Source of the DNA: Tigriopus japonicus
Lineage: Eukaryota; Arthropoda; Copepoda; Harpacticoida; Harpacticidae
Length of the DNA stretch: 64,000 nt
Direction of reading: 5' to 3'
NCBI GenBank assembly: GCA_010645155.1
Contig: CM021319.1
Coordinates: 9,405,844 to 9,469,843 of the forward strand
The position numbers and the translations under genes are program-made. A model generated the notes under the pieces. The model was not told where the DNA came from and ran no database searches. It saw nothing but the letters and a program-made list of their open reading frames with translations. Positions 10,701 through 24,000 of the stretch are shown in pieces. The stretch's first letter is position 1, and each line of letters starts with the position of its first letter.

Positions 10701-12926
10701 AGGATGCTGTTCCAAGAATGTGCAAATCAAATAACGAGATTGACTTAATTACAGGACAAAAAGCGCATGGCCTAATTGCCAAAACTCCCTCGTATTTTTT
10801 GTTTGTGTGTTCAAACCCAATGACTTTTAATCTCATTGCACTCTTAGCTACTCAAACAACGAAAAAGGTTTATCCTTGAGCCTTAATGACAGAAAGGCCC
10901 ATATTGCACCAGCACTCTTTCCTTATAGTCCTCTAATCTTGTCTATCAATCAAACACCTATTTCAGGGTGACTAACGCCTACCTTCGTCCGATTTATGGT
11001 GCGAGTGGGCTCGAACATCTGTGATTAATCAGTGTTCCATCAACCCGTTTTCTAAGCTTAAACCATGCATCACTAACATCCTGGTTCTAAACCGGTTTCG
11101 TCGGTTTTTTAATTCGCCATTCAAGTAAGAATTGTTAATCCCTTAAATTGTTCTTATCAGAGAGAGTTGAGATTTTGCCAATGTGTTAAGACAAATTACT
11201 TACTAGTTTCCGTGGACGTCCTTGGTGTGGGCCAATTGGACATCGCGCAAAGCCCTGCTTTTAATACTGTCCAAATGGACGCTATTCTCAAATGGAGAAG
11301 CACGTCCCACTTTCTTCATGGGCGAGTTTGGTAAGCTAGTCCGCTCCACTTTCTTAATTTCCAGCCGCGGGGGTGATAATGTGGGTGGTTTGACCACAAG
11401 CTTGGGGCTTTGGTTGGGTGAATACTGAGCATGAGCCTTATTGTGCAACGGAGACGACCCTTGCTTGTTGTCACTCGAAGCAAAACTCGACAAGTGCTTT
11501 GGCGAGACCGTGTTCATCTGAGCTACCTGACCATTGGGTTTGGATATTTTGGGCGGAGTTGGGATTGGACGAAGGTAGACTTGAGTGGTTTTACTGGTGA
11601 TTCCGGATTTGGTGCACAAGTTCAAAGCACAATCCGATTTGACGGGCGTCGGCCCATCCGAGTTGGAGGGCATCTTACTGATCCACTCCTCCACCATCCG
11701 AGAAATATTCACCGGTTTACTCGGCGGAAGTCCCACCTTAGAAGGTGAGATTGGGGCGGGGTGAATTCTTGGCTTGACCGAGACCACCACCGATGACGAA
11801 AGCACGTTTTTGTGGATGTTGCCTTGATGTTGGTGGGAAAAGCCCGGAGGTTGCCTCGGCGATAATACTACTGGCTTTGGAGTCATGGGCTTGACCTCGA
11901 CAATGAGATCGTTGTTGTTCTGAATGAGATTGGCCACCATATCGCTGGTTTTCTTTGTCCCATTTAGATTGTGTTTGCTGTGATTGTTGTTGTTGCTATT
12001 GTTATTATTACTAGAATGAGTGCTGTTGCAGTTATTGTTCTCTTCTTTCATTTTGTGTCCACCAACGGGAGATTGCTTGCCCATTGGGAACGCGTTTGGG
12101 GACTCCCGTTCTTCGATCAAAACCGGCTTTGGACTTTTGGGTTCCTTCTTCACAGACGACAGACCTTCTGACGCCAAGACGATATCAGTGAACTGCTCAA
12201 GTGTCATGGTGTTGCTTTCGCTGATGTCGACGATGTCTCGGTTATCGTCAGTTTTGTTGTCATCTGTCTCCTTCTTTGGAATCAACGAAGTCGCCGAATC
12301 TGTTCGAGTCCTTGTTTGGCCTAATGTCTGTCGGTTACACATGTCTTCCCCGTCCGTTTTGGAAACTTTTGGAGCAGGCTCCTCAGATAACGGATCTGGT
12401 TTACCATCTTTGGAGCTTTGAAGTTTCAACTTCTCGAGGATGCGCTTCTTGGCCGTTAACTTTCGGTATTTTCGCAGCTCCATGGACGAAGATCCGCTGG
12501 ATCGCTCTGAAAGAGAGTTGAGAACAATCAGCTTTGTGCCAAACTTTTGTATTGCAATTCACTGTACTCAATCCCTCACAAAAACACTATCACACTTGCA
12601 CCGAGTGATTTTTCACTGGATTCATTGTTTTTTTTCTCTTCCATCTCGCTCACAAACCTGTTTTAACATCCTTATTTTTATGACCAATAAAAGCAACCAG
12701 ATGACATTTCGTCCGCAATAAAAGAGCTCAAATCATCTGGTTTTGAACCGCCCCCCCTCCTTTCCCCCATATTGACAAATGCATAGTTTAAGGCCACCTG
12801 CTCGCATAAGAAAGTAGCCATTTGATTAAGGAGTTGAAGCTCACCTTCGCCTTTGTCAACGCCATTGAGGCTGTTGTTATCACTGTCTTCGGTGTCCGTC
12901 ATTGTGGAATGGTGGAGATCTTTCAT
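7705..12926 (-). CDS. Atypical nuclear I-kappa-B (Bcl-3/I-kappa-B-zeta-like) ankyrin-repeat protein
   Basis: Proteins of this type bind NF-kappa-B dimers in the nucleus through ankyrin repeats and modulate target transcription. Six coding exons on the minus strand: 12926-12845, 12506-11204, 9337-9229, 8704-8503, 8427-8339, 7812-7705. All have GT/AG borders and the phases (1,2,0,1,0) close exactly, giving 630 residues. Residues 1-455 are low-complexity, rich in Ser/Pro/Lys, with a basic stretch at 36-57 (MELRKYRKLTAKKRILEKLK) and an Asn-rich run at 183-207. Ankyrin repeats occupy about 456-620 (GNYPIHMSV, TPLHLAIQDNSVEIVDILLAFGAD, GNTSFHTAI, GITPLHIATINGD, GLTPLAMAK). There is no DSGxxS degron as in classical I-kappa-B/Cactus and no Rel domain in view, which favours the Bcl-3/zeta class. 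The third and later exons are short; exon 2 looks terminated by TAG, but that TAG spans the splice donor. Confidence 0.82.
9338..11203 (-). other. Intron of the Bcl-3-like gene
   Basis: This intron separates the long disordered-domain exon from the ankyrin exons. It contains only AT-rich sequence with short, unsupported open frames; no repeat family that I recognise and no coding exon is visible. Confidence 0.6.
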
Positions 12927-12954
12927 GATTCATGGACTTGGAGGGATTGGTTGT
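12845..12954 (-). other. First coding exon with 5' UTR acceptor and overlapping upstream ORF
   Basis: A TTACAG acceptor ends at 12955, preceded by a branch-like CTGACTCAT, so the exon starts at 12954 and transcription begins further upstream. An ATG at 12933-12931 lies 7 nt before the main ATG (12926-12924) in another frame and opens an 18-codon uORF that ends at 12880, overlapping the main start. Confidence 0.55.
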
Positions 12955-15900
12955 CTGTAATGGTATGAGTCAGAGTTTTACACACTTGGTTCAATGTCGA
13001 CAAATCCGCCCCTGAAGCAGGTTTTGCATTATGCCCAAAAACCGGACTCCCTAAAGTTAAACAACCTGGAGAACGACTCACAGAGTTGATTGGATTTATT
13101 TGACAGAACCGCCAAATATTAAAGAAGAAAATTAATTTGCCAAAGGAGTTGAAGTCTCCTAGGTGGTCACAGTAAAGAAAACTCTGCTGTGCACTTGAGC
13201 AAAAATGAATGTGAAATGGAACATGAAATAAACTTGTTCATTCTCTCCTCCATCAAACTTGCTTGGTAATCAAAACTTGGTCAAACCGGAAAGGAGGATT
13301 AAATAAGCTAAGAGTAGCAACATGTCCTCGCTACTCTATCTATCTCTTTCACAAACACCCTCAATTCTTCTCTAGTTCATGAATGAGCATTCAAGAATAA
13401 TCTAAAAATCGCGTTTGTTCAGCTTGTTTTTAAAAAGGCATCAAGTTTTGCGATTCAAGAATTTCTTCGCCCAATAAAAAAAAAGAGTCGATTCTTGCAA
13501 AACATGCCATTCCACTCATGTTTTCGACCAAGGCCAAGCAAGTGAGAAAATTGTCGCACACCATTGGCAAAGACATGAACCATTAAGATTCACATCCTTG
13601 AAACTTAGGCGCACATATCTGCGTATTTACCGCCATCCAACCAGGAGAGATATGATTTAACCTCGCTGGAGTCAGTGCGCACCCTTGCAACACCCTCTGC
13701 CTACAGTACTACATGTGTCTCCTTGAGGCGCGAGGAATCGCTCCTTCCTTCCTTCTTTGAAGGTTCAAACGGGGCTTGGTAAAGGCAAGGCCAGCCATAG
13801 GCGTCATTAGGACTACAGACCACCAAAGTCTCCTATGTCTCATGAAGGGAATACTCAAAACTTCTCATTCAGTCCAAATTGATTTCCGAACAATTTCTGA
13901 GCAAACCATGCAAGTTCATGGCAATTGTGATACCAAGAAGCCCCGATATGGGGGAGGGACATGGAAAAAAATGTGATGCAACGAGTCGTGACACACATTT
14001 ATATACTGAGACTGAAGGGAGAAAGAGAGATGGATCGAAACGTAGCTCGGTGAGGGCAAAATGTGACATATGTGCACATGGCGTAAAAAGGCAACTTAGC
14101 GTATCATTCCAACACTTTCTATGATCTACGTAATGCAATCCTTCGGAGTAGTAATGGAATTACGATTGGAGGTTTACCCTAAAACCGAGGGCACCTCCTT
14201 GACCTTTCGCATTCCTAACTTGACTTTCCAGCACACTTGAGAAGTAGGATATTTCGCCAGAAAATGGGATTCTTCATGCTCCAAGTCTGCAATTACCTCG
14301 CATTCGTTTGGCAAGATGCCTGAGGAATATTTATTGTTTAATGGGGTCTCGTAACTCTTGAAGATAACTCTTAAAACATGCTTACATCTTTCACTAGTAG
14401 CCAAGTTGTTGTACTCGCGTGTAAAATCATAAATTATGAGACATAATTAATGGACCAATGTCATAATCAAGCCCAAATACAAATGGCAAACATTTTATTT
14501 CCGCCTCAGGCAGATGATAAACATCGCGAGCTTCAAGTGTTTTCCAAAATAATTAACGAGCAATTATAATTGATATCATTTGGTATTTAAATCAAAACTA
14601 CACTAAATAATGTTCCCTGCCAATCGAACCTTAGTAATTATAAAAAGCGCAGGATTTACCAAAATTCGAATGATCTATTGTTGCGCCTTTGGTTGATCCG
14701 TTCATTGAACTGTTTGTGAGCACTAAATGGAAAGAAATGTCACCACTCTGTCAGGCAAACGGAGCTGTCATGCATCACCGGAGGAACGAACGGTTTGAAG
14801 GTTCACGGGAAGAGTCACGTCGTCTCTTGTTGAGAGCGTAGATCTAACTGAACATGAGCGGCGACGACGTCTCGTCGTCGGTGAGGAACTCAGGATGAGG
14901 ATGGTCTTTTGCATTGATGACTTCGCAGACCCGATCAAACCAGAGTGGCCATTTGATGCCTTGTTTTTCCACGTTTTCCTCTCCGAAAGGTGGGGTCCCA
15001 AAAAGAACTCAATTTGTTGGGAATTTTGAAGGTACAATTGGATGGTCAGAGCTTTTCCTAGTTGGGTTAAGATAACGGTTTATGGCTATGGTCACCTTCC
15101 CGTGCCTTTAGTTCGACTTTTTCAAGTCACACTGGCAATGGGATCTTTCTTTTTGTTTAGCAGGCCTTCTGACTAACCAGAGCTGGAACGTCTCATGAAT
15201 GTTTTGCTCGCTCGCCAGCAGAGTCAAGGAAAAAAGTAGTTTGACGTTTCATGGAAAAAAACCCGCTTGTCGAGAACGAGTTTTTGGGAGTCCAACCAGA
15301 TTATTCAGACTGGAATTGGCGGACCCACGAATGAGCCGCGAGGGTGCGGCGAGGACTTCATGGATACCTTTTTGGCTGGCGAATCCAAAGGGAAAGAGCA
15401 ATACAGCATCATCTCGATCCATCTTCTCTTTCCCACTATCAAACATTCCACTGCCTTTTGGAAAGTTATTGATTTGCAGGTCGATAAGCATGAGACCCTC
15501 CTTCCAGAACCATGACCTTTGATCCCATTCAACCTTTGGATTGGAAAGAAACACTCACAAAGACAGTTCAGGCCAGATGGTGACTAAAGTCATCAATGCT
15601 TCTTGTTTGGCTTGAATTTCATTTGCATATGAATACACTGAATGTGAAAAGTGAATACCAGCTTCAAATATCCATTTGATTAGCCAAGAGGTCGATATGT
15701 GTCTCAGGTTTCCCCCGTCCAAAACGAGTCCAATGTAGAATAACTCCGTGTACTGGCTGGCGTAATTTTACCTATCTAGTTCAACCCTACTTGAGACGTC
15801 CTCGGACTCAAAGGTCACGCCCGAAGCTCAAAGTCAATCCAGGAAGAAACCCAGAAGAAGCTGCATGAAGAACTGTACATTTTCCACATACGTGTTCAAA

Positions 15901-18900
15901 AGGAAGGGGGGGGGGGAGATGACGATGGAATTCTACAGCATCGTCTTTTCGTGTTCTCTCCAGCTGGGAAGAAAATCAGATGATGCACAGGCCCGGGCCT
16001 TCTTGGGATGTGGCCACCTTACCGCAGCCAAGACTCTATCTTTAACCCTTGGAGGACGCCAGATGTGTTTTGACGGCGGAGTCTGAGTGAGGTGTTTGAA
16101 ATGGATTCTGGATGACTTTCCTTCACGACGACGTACGTACACTGAATTAGTCGTCGTCGTCGTCGTCGAAGCAGCAGGAATTGGATTCCAATACCTTCTC
16201 GCAAGCGCGAACAGGATTCTTCTACAGCTACTTCCAAAGTAACATGCCGAACGAAACAGGTTTTTGAAACAAGGTTTTTAGCACACGGTGCATCAGTCGC
16301 AGGGAGAGGCAACCGATCGGGCGCAGCGAGGCCATATTTAGTTCATCGTCGATAAATTCCGTTCTCGAATTCTTTGGACGAAACGAGGAAAATGTCAATC
16401 GGTAATATTCAACATTTGACTTCAATTTAGGAAGCGCTACACAAGAGACACGGATCGCTAGCATATCTGTTTAAAGAGCCCATTGCGTCACCCTGCTGAA
16501 ACTTGGCGCCTTTTCTAATGTTCCTGTCCTAAAAACCAGGTGAGACGGAAGAAAAACTTGATAGCTGACACACATGGCTAGAGATGAGCTCAAAATCCTG
16601 TTTTTTAATGTTCAAGGTGCTTCGCACCAGGATGCTATCATCAAACTTGTTTCCTCATATATGGAAATTCTTTAAGGCTAAGCTAACAATGAATGACCTT
16701 TCCACGCAAACCGGTTCAGTCGAGTACGTGCGGAAATGTTTTAGGCAAGTTATTTAAACATGTGCATGTTGTCTTATGAAGTGTGGACGTTGTTTATTGC
16801 TTTGAGAAGAAGGGCTGACGTCATATTATTCTCCACACAAATCAAAACTAATCCTCCAAAGAATCCCGTTATCCAAACATTTCTGTGCTAAGAAAACAAT
16901 TTCGAATTTGAAAGGTGTTCCCCAAATGAAGGAATATGTTGCCTCGCTTTCAAAACGAGGAGAAAATGCTGAACCTTGGAAGAGATCACTTATTTCGATC
17001 TGCCAGATTCACTATACGTATTCATGATAAAACTAACATGAAAAGTCGCTTTTAACTTGAGAACGGTTTCTCGCTCATGTTTCTCTTTGTTAATCAATGC
17101 AAGGCGAGTTCAAACTTCATGAAAACGAAGACATATATTGAGGCTCTCAACTGAACAAACGTAACTCATATGATTTGATAATTGTGCGTTGACGGTGACA
17201 TCCTTTATCCATGGAACACCCTAAACCTGTTTCAACGAATGAAGAGAGATACAATGATATTTTTGACAGTTCTGAGCACAAACTTGCAGAACAAGTCCTC
17301 ACATATATTTTCGTTTATGGACTCTAAGCATGAATGAGCAATTTGCAAAATTTTGACATAAATAATGGTAATAATGATTGCCCCTCCGAGTGGCTCCAAA
17401 TCTGGTTGCAAATGGCATCGCTCGTCCGCCTTGTTGGGATGATAACCTGTCAAGTTAAACACCACCTCCAATCCCCTTTGTTTGCTCATATATTACAAAA
17501 AGAAGCACTCGACAAGACCAGCTGGATAATACAATGACAACCTTGAATTCTTCATGGACTTGTTACAGAACACTTTTCGTAACAAAAAGGGAAATTGCTA
17601 AATCTGCTTGGAAAAACGAGTGTGGCCAAAAACAAGCGTCCAAAGAAAGAGCTAAAGGGAGGCCAGCAACAAAAAGCAATTCATTCTGCAAACCACATGG
17701 GTTGGATCGTAAAAAGCGGAACAAGTTTTGTTTTGAGTACCAGGTCAGTTTGGAAGCTGAAAAGAAATGCACGCTTTTATGTAGCCCCCCTTCGATCAAG
17801 ACCTCACAGATCTTGGTGGTCACCCTGAAGTTGTTTCATTTGACAAATGGCAAGAGGCTTACAAATCTTAGATACGCTGGAGTTTATCTTTCTTTTTGGA
17901 AACAACTCAATGGGTTGAACAGATGTGCCAAAGGAGCTCAAAATAGCCTGCCAAGTCAATCTTTGCTCAGGTCTAGGTAACACGTGTGGCTAAAGATACT
18001 GTTTTAAAGAAGTTTCTCCCGCCCCAGAAGACTTTGGTCCATCTAACGGGAGCTAAAATTTGTAAAAAAAAAGAATGGAAGATTGAGGTTTCACGACTAG
18101 GGTTTCTAATAAGGTTTCATGGATTATGAAATATGTCAACCATTTGCACGAAGGTCGTTCCAGAGACGGCTTTTATAGGCTATTAAGATAGCTCAGCATT
18201 CCGGGAGTAACTTCGACTTGATGGACTTTTTGACAATCTTTATGTTAAAACGCATCCGCAGGAAGCATAAAGAAATAATAGTTGGTTCCTTCACGCCCGA
18301 GCAAAAGAACTTAGCGGATTTTTAGGAAACTGATCCAAAGTTGACCTCTGCTACATCTACTTCGTACTCTGGCACAGATTTGAGCCAGAGAACATTACAA
18401 TGGATCAAGACTTACCCGCCCATGCATAGGCTCCAAAAAGATTTAATCGTGTCAGTTTTTTTCGGGGCAGTTACTTCAAGCTATTCCGTGTAGTGCACAA
18501 TCCAGCGTCAGTATGTATATGAGGTTCACCAGGAGGCGAGGAACGGGTTAATTTTACGGTGGAGGAATATGAGAGACTGGAAATACGTTATGGTGAGTGT
18601 GAATGCGAGCATGAGGACCTACACTTCTTTTGTACGTACGTACGTAGCTTTGGAGCAATGAGAAACAACACTCGGATCTCATGGATTCCCGGCAACAAGA
18701 ATAAAGAAGAAACAGGTTTGAAGTAATTTCAGATCCAGTAGAGCTTTGCCAACTCGACACCCGTGTGGATTGAGTCTCTGCCCTTGTTCGTTTCTTTGTT
18801 TTTAATAGATTTCCGAGCTTATATACGTACACATGGTCGAGAAGAACGAGTATGCAAAAATGCAAATGCATGCCAACTCTTGACTATCGCTCAGTTGGTC

Positions 18901-20917
18901 CAATCAACCTTCAATAAGCATCAGTGAAATTCACTTACAGCACCCAGTTACGACGAGTTTGCTTATCATGGGATGAATTTGGGAAGAGTTTTTTGGTTGT
19001 AAATTGTAAAAGAACACGTCTGACTTGTTTGCTCGGGGTAAGTTCAACGAGTGGAAACGTTTTGGCCAAAGTTTTGGAAACAAAGAAAACAATTAATTGG
19101 AACGGTGCCCGCGTTGTCTATTGTTAAGGCATTGATCGGTCAAAACAATTAGTTCAGGCACAAACATCGGTGAATTTGAAATGTAATTCAACGAAAAAAA
19201 TATCGAGTTACCTCTGTGTGCCAATTTTTGATACCCTTCTTGGAATCAGTATGGCATCGGTTAAAAAAAATCTTTCGGAAACGAGTTATTGTGATTAACT
19301 TGAAAATTTAGCCAAGAAAAGATAAGACACTTTGAAGTAAGATAAAACGTATAGATGTAGTAACTGACAACTACGTGTGGCAATTTGCATGAATCCTGTT
19401 TGATTACGTTTGCATGAGATTTTTGTCTCTGCAGGTCAATTAAGTATGCATTTCTGCACAAGGCACCTTCCAATTTTGACAATGACTTGCCAGGTTACAT
19501 TCGAAGTCAATTTGTTCAGTCCATAATCCAACCTTTTCAAATTGGACCATCTTGGAATTTCGCTCTTATCAAGATGTTAGGAAGTGTATGATCATAAAGT
19601 TTGTGCTGGTTCTGGTTTTCGTTTAAAATTTTGATTGATGAGGAACTTTAAATCCAACTCAAGAAAATTGCGAGAGGTTCCAAAAAATGAAAAAAACGTT
19701 CTGTAAAAAAATACTTTTGGACATGCATTAGGGTGTGGATGTGGCATAGTTTACTGCAATGGAAGGGATCACAGGTTCGATTCTCCTCTCTGACCTATCT
19801 CAAGGTCCCGTAAACGAAGACCTACTTTAAAGTTGGACCGGAAATAGTTGATGAGCTCAACCATACCTTTACTACAAAACAGAGTGAAGAAAAATAACTT
19901 TTAAGGGGTACAGTACTTTTTACTGTTTTATCCGGTTATTTTCAATATTCCTTTATCGTGTTTCAAAGAAGAATCTGGTTTTGTAACCACAAGTTGAAAT
20001 GGCCGGGTAAAAATTAAATGTTATCCCGCCGTGTTCTCATGTCAAACGCATCTTTTCTCGTTGAAATTACACAAAGAAGTCAAAATTTGGGTTTGAACCA
20101 TCCTCCTGAGACGTTCAGTGAGAGGTTTCTTTGTTATGCCAACATCAGTGATGTTTTTTTCACCTTTCATCTCATCTCAAATACGGAGGGCTGCCAATCA
20201 CATGCTTTGAAATCTTACATGTTGGCAATGCATCTTGAAACCAATCTACTACTCAAAGATGTATACCATGTGAACAAGATTATCTTGCTCGAATCCTCGA
20301 TCATTAGTAGAAATAGGTGCTTTGCCAAAGACCGATCTTAGTTGGTCCAAGACCGGAATCCGACAAAAGGCTCTTTGAATCATCGCTAAAATCAGTTACC
20401 AACATCAACTTTGTAGACGGACAAGAACACTTTTGGTCATTCATCTTCAAGCTTCTCTTTTGTTGTATGGTTCAATCTCACTTTTCTTAAATTTCACCAT
20501 GTAATTGTCGAAAGGCGCCATGTTTCCTTTTTGGCTCTACGAGCTCTTTCCCTCGTTTCCAAAAAGTTTTGGAGAAAACTTTTGCCCTGCATCATTGCAA
20601 ATGCAATTGTTCCCTCTTTCATCATGTTTTCAGAAGAGATTCTAATCCAATACGTACATAAATACAACTGATCATGGTGAAATATTTGACTTGAACCCAC
20701 AATTCCAACAAACCTACTCAAGGTCAAGTTATGATAATAAGCGCAATTATCCCCATCAAGCAGGGTTTGTGAGTGAGACCCTCAGGGATTCTCCCGTGAT
20801 GCAAGCGATAGCCAGATTTCTGCGCGCATCTTTCAGTCCCATCTCCACTTTTCAGTTGTTACCTCAAGTCGAAGATGAACATTGAATATGTATCTATCTG
20901 TCTTCAATTTGTCTTAC
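12955..20917 (-). other. Gene-poor stretch, possibly the 5' UTR intron of the Bcl-3-like gene
   Basis: If the donor at 20917-20916 is used, this is one 8 kb intron. It contains a G13 run (15905-15917), a TCG microsatellite (16151-16168), a GTAC microsatellite (about 18633-18646) and a SINE (19.73 kb). The longest open frames (17534-17980 plus; 14174-14404 minus) show no family I recognise and no clear splice borders. Confidence 0.4.
19729..19885 (+). repeat. tRNA-derived SINE, diverged copy
   Basis: It carries ATGTGGCATAGTTTACTGCA (A-box-like), then CACAGGTTCGATTCTCCTC and TGACCTATCTCAAGG, matching the head and early body of the SINE at 3.5 kb. It ends in a weak A-rich tail near 19885. Confidence 0.45.
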
Positions 20918-21050
20918 CTGCAATCCGGGTTGATTTCGAACGTGGAGCACTATTGCTAAAACACCGTTGTGTCAACATCCGTTTCACCCTGGGTTGAAAA
21001 CTCGAGCTTGTCTTCACTCTTCACGTGGACTGAACGATTTTGAACACCAA
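20918..21050 (-). promoter_or_regulatory. Candidate untranslated first exon and promoter of the Bcl-3-like gene
   Basis: On the minus strand CCGGATTGCAG|GTAAGAC is a strong splice donor (exon end 20918) with no open frame behind it, in a locally GC-richer stretch. CGTTCAGTCC near 21037 resembles an arthropod initiator. A match to the NF-kappa-B consensus GGGRNNYYCC (GGGGGGTTCC) lies at 21511-21520. The assignment to the gene at 12.9 kb is inference from strand and the orphan acceptor at 12955. Confidence 0.3.
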
Positions 21051-24000
21051 CAAGGAACGTGAAGAAGCGCGCCACTCTCCAAAATTTCGATCCCTTGTCC
21101 AAGAGTTCCAGGCTTCCAGAGAACCAGGCGGCGCTTTAGTGAGTTGCAGAAGCTACGTCACACCGCATGCCACTCTCCAACAAATTCGACTACTGCTTTG
21201 GTCCCCTTAGAATACCACCATCATGATGATGATCCTGTTCTTCGAACGTGGCCTGCTTCGGGTCCGGAGATGTACGCCATGCACACAGGTACTTTAGTAT
21301 AACATCTTCTATTACTACTACTCCATGCACTACATCAGAACGAACTTCTAGCGGGAAAGATGAGGATGGATGAAAAGAAAAAGAAAAAATTGTAGCACAA
21401 CTGGTCGGCGAGGAGAAAAGCCGGTTTTTGATGAACGGACTTGCCTTGTTCGGGGAAGTTCGTCAGAGTTCTTCCAAGCAGCAGCTGCTTCTTTCAAAGA
21501 CTTTTGAATAGGGGGGTTCCACTTGAAGAATGGACAGCTAACTGGTTTTGATGTTTTTGTGTTAATATTTGGTAATCATTAAAATGTACGCACGTACGGT
21601 TCTTCAGTTGGTCATCCAAAACCTCTTACTGGTCTTGTGAGCTGGTGAGCTCCAATTATGAGAAAACCAGACCACAAAGTTAACCTTTGAAGCATTCTAA
21701 TTTTCATCCCTTGATTGCTATATGACACTTCATAATTCAACAATATTTGAAGAAGATAGGAGCCTAGGGACCTCTTTCGATCGAAAACCAGACCCTCTCA
21801 AATCTAAGATCGATTCGTAAATGTGATTGAACTCTCGCAGCATGTCAGAAGTTAAGAGGATGGCAAAACTGGTCCCTGGTTCTTGTTCAAACCTTCCAGT
21901 ATCTAATCTGAGTTATCTAGTATCTGTCTGGGCAGAAGCCTCATGAGTATTTATCTAATTCAACCCTTCTTGACATATCAGATAACCATAATTCTTCGGG
22001 CCTTTCAAGCTCTCAGAAGACAAGAGAAGAAGACATTGATTAAGAACGTGTGCTAGATACCATCACAATTGGCACTAATTCGATTGGGTCACGCTATGGC
22101 GGGAAAATGTATTCTTATTTTTGCGGATTTTTGGCGCATTTAGCTCATCAAAAGGTCTTTGTTTGACCTGAACACATTAAGGGAACGAACGTTGGACTGG
22201 TTTTCTTACCTATGTTTGGTTGAACGATTCCTAGAGGACACTCCCCTTTTGACGAGAGGGTATTATGGGTTCTTGGAAGGACTCTTCAACCAGGATTACA
22301 TAACTGCCAATCCCATAAGTTGCCTGTTCTGCTCTGAAGAACCATTGGTTCGGTTTACCTCGACACAATCTGGGGTGGATGGTCGAATCAATCATTATGC
22401 TTAACAAAGAAGCTTTACACTAATCTGTTGACCTCTAATAACCTACCAATCATCTGGAATCATCAGCAAAACTAGCAAGTTTGGACCTGCCCATGTGATC
22501 AAGATGGTCAACACCAGTCACTGGACTAACCACGTCTCTATGGTCAATTTGTATCTAGTATTTGTCCAGGTACAATCATACATCAAAGTGGTGTTTCTTA
22601 AATGGTGGTCGTATGGGTGGGCGAAGGAGGAAAACATGAACATTCGAGTACGATTGCGCAACCTTTGGGCCTATTGTGAGCTTCTTGACTCGATCTAACA
22701 TTCTAGACAGTTCCCCTAATTTGATAGATTAACAAAATGAGTTGCCGGGTGATGATGCATACGAGGTATTTGCCACAGATTATCAGCCCAACCGGTTGGT
22801 GACTTGAATGATGTTGCATGACTTGGAATTGCCGAGAGTGTTCGTTGCCCTTTCCTCTTGTTCTGATCATCAAGGAAGATCCTCCGGAGAGTCTTTTGTG
22901 GGATCCACGTTGATTCCCAAACACCACCATGACTCCATCAGACAGGTTACTAAGTCTGAAAGAGTTTGTAAGTCACCATTGATCAGTGTTGCTACACATT
23001 CATTTCAGGGTGGTTCAAATCAAATGCATTCCTGTTTAAACCACAGCCAATATAATTTTATGAATCAGAATTGACGCTCAAAAATTGGTCGCAATAGATC
23101 CATTGCAATGTAGCACCTTTACAGCCTTAACCTTAAAAAATATTCTTACTCTGGTGGTATGGGATCCCGTATGATCCTACTGAATAACCGGTTCACAAAC
23201 CAAACAACAAATGCCTTGGTGATCGATTGGCTGTCTGGCAACACTTCAGCAAATGAACCGGGCTTAAATTAAGGCGTGAATAGGGTTGAAGTAAAGCAAA
23301 AAGTTCTTGATACTCTCTGAACATTAATCTCCTTCAAATTGAACAATGAGAATCTGACGCTGAACGAACTTCTCTCAAACTGGTTCTTCCTTTGTGCTGG
23401 TCATGAATAGTCTTGTGAAGAAAGCTTAGACTTTTTGCACTTCTGAGAAGGCAAATGATAATAAATATGTGGTCATGAAAGTGACTTCCACCTTCAAGGG
23501 TCAAAATATTCAGATTGACGTTTGATCGACCTGAATGAATGCCATTCATTCACTTGCCCATTCTTTTCTTTGCTCAAGTTTTTCACTCGAAATTGCCTAC
23601 TTTCCGTTTCAAATCAATTTTCAGTCCTAAATGAAGGGGATTTTGAAGGAAGTCTGGACATATTCTAAATATTTGCTGGTCATTCAAGTTCCATTAAGAG
23701 TCTGAGAGACGAAGCCCAAGTGCATACTGATAAGTCTTTTAAGCATGCAGAATAACGCCGAACGAAAAATTGCTTTTCAGGTAATTTTTTGTTTAAACTT
23801 AATGCGGGTCAGTACACAAAAATACTGCAGATGCCTTATTTTTTTAGTGCAACATTCCTTGAACCGATTAAAACACAGCCTTTCCAGTTGAATTTTTTTG
23901 TTATAAACAACAACCTTTAAGTCGGTTAAGGCAAACAGAACTAGCTAGTACTACTTCTTCTTCTCTTGTCAAATGCTGGATTTGAAAGATCCCGTGGGAA

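Noticed and set aside
17534..17980. 148-codon plus-strand open frame as a gene
   Set aside because: No domain recognised, no splice borders or flanking signals, and composition like the surrounding non-coding DNA.
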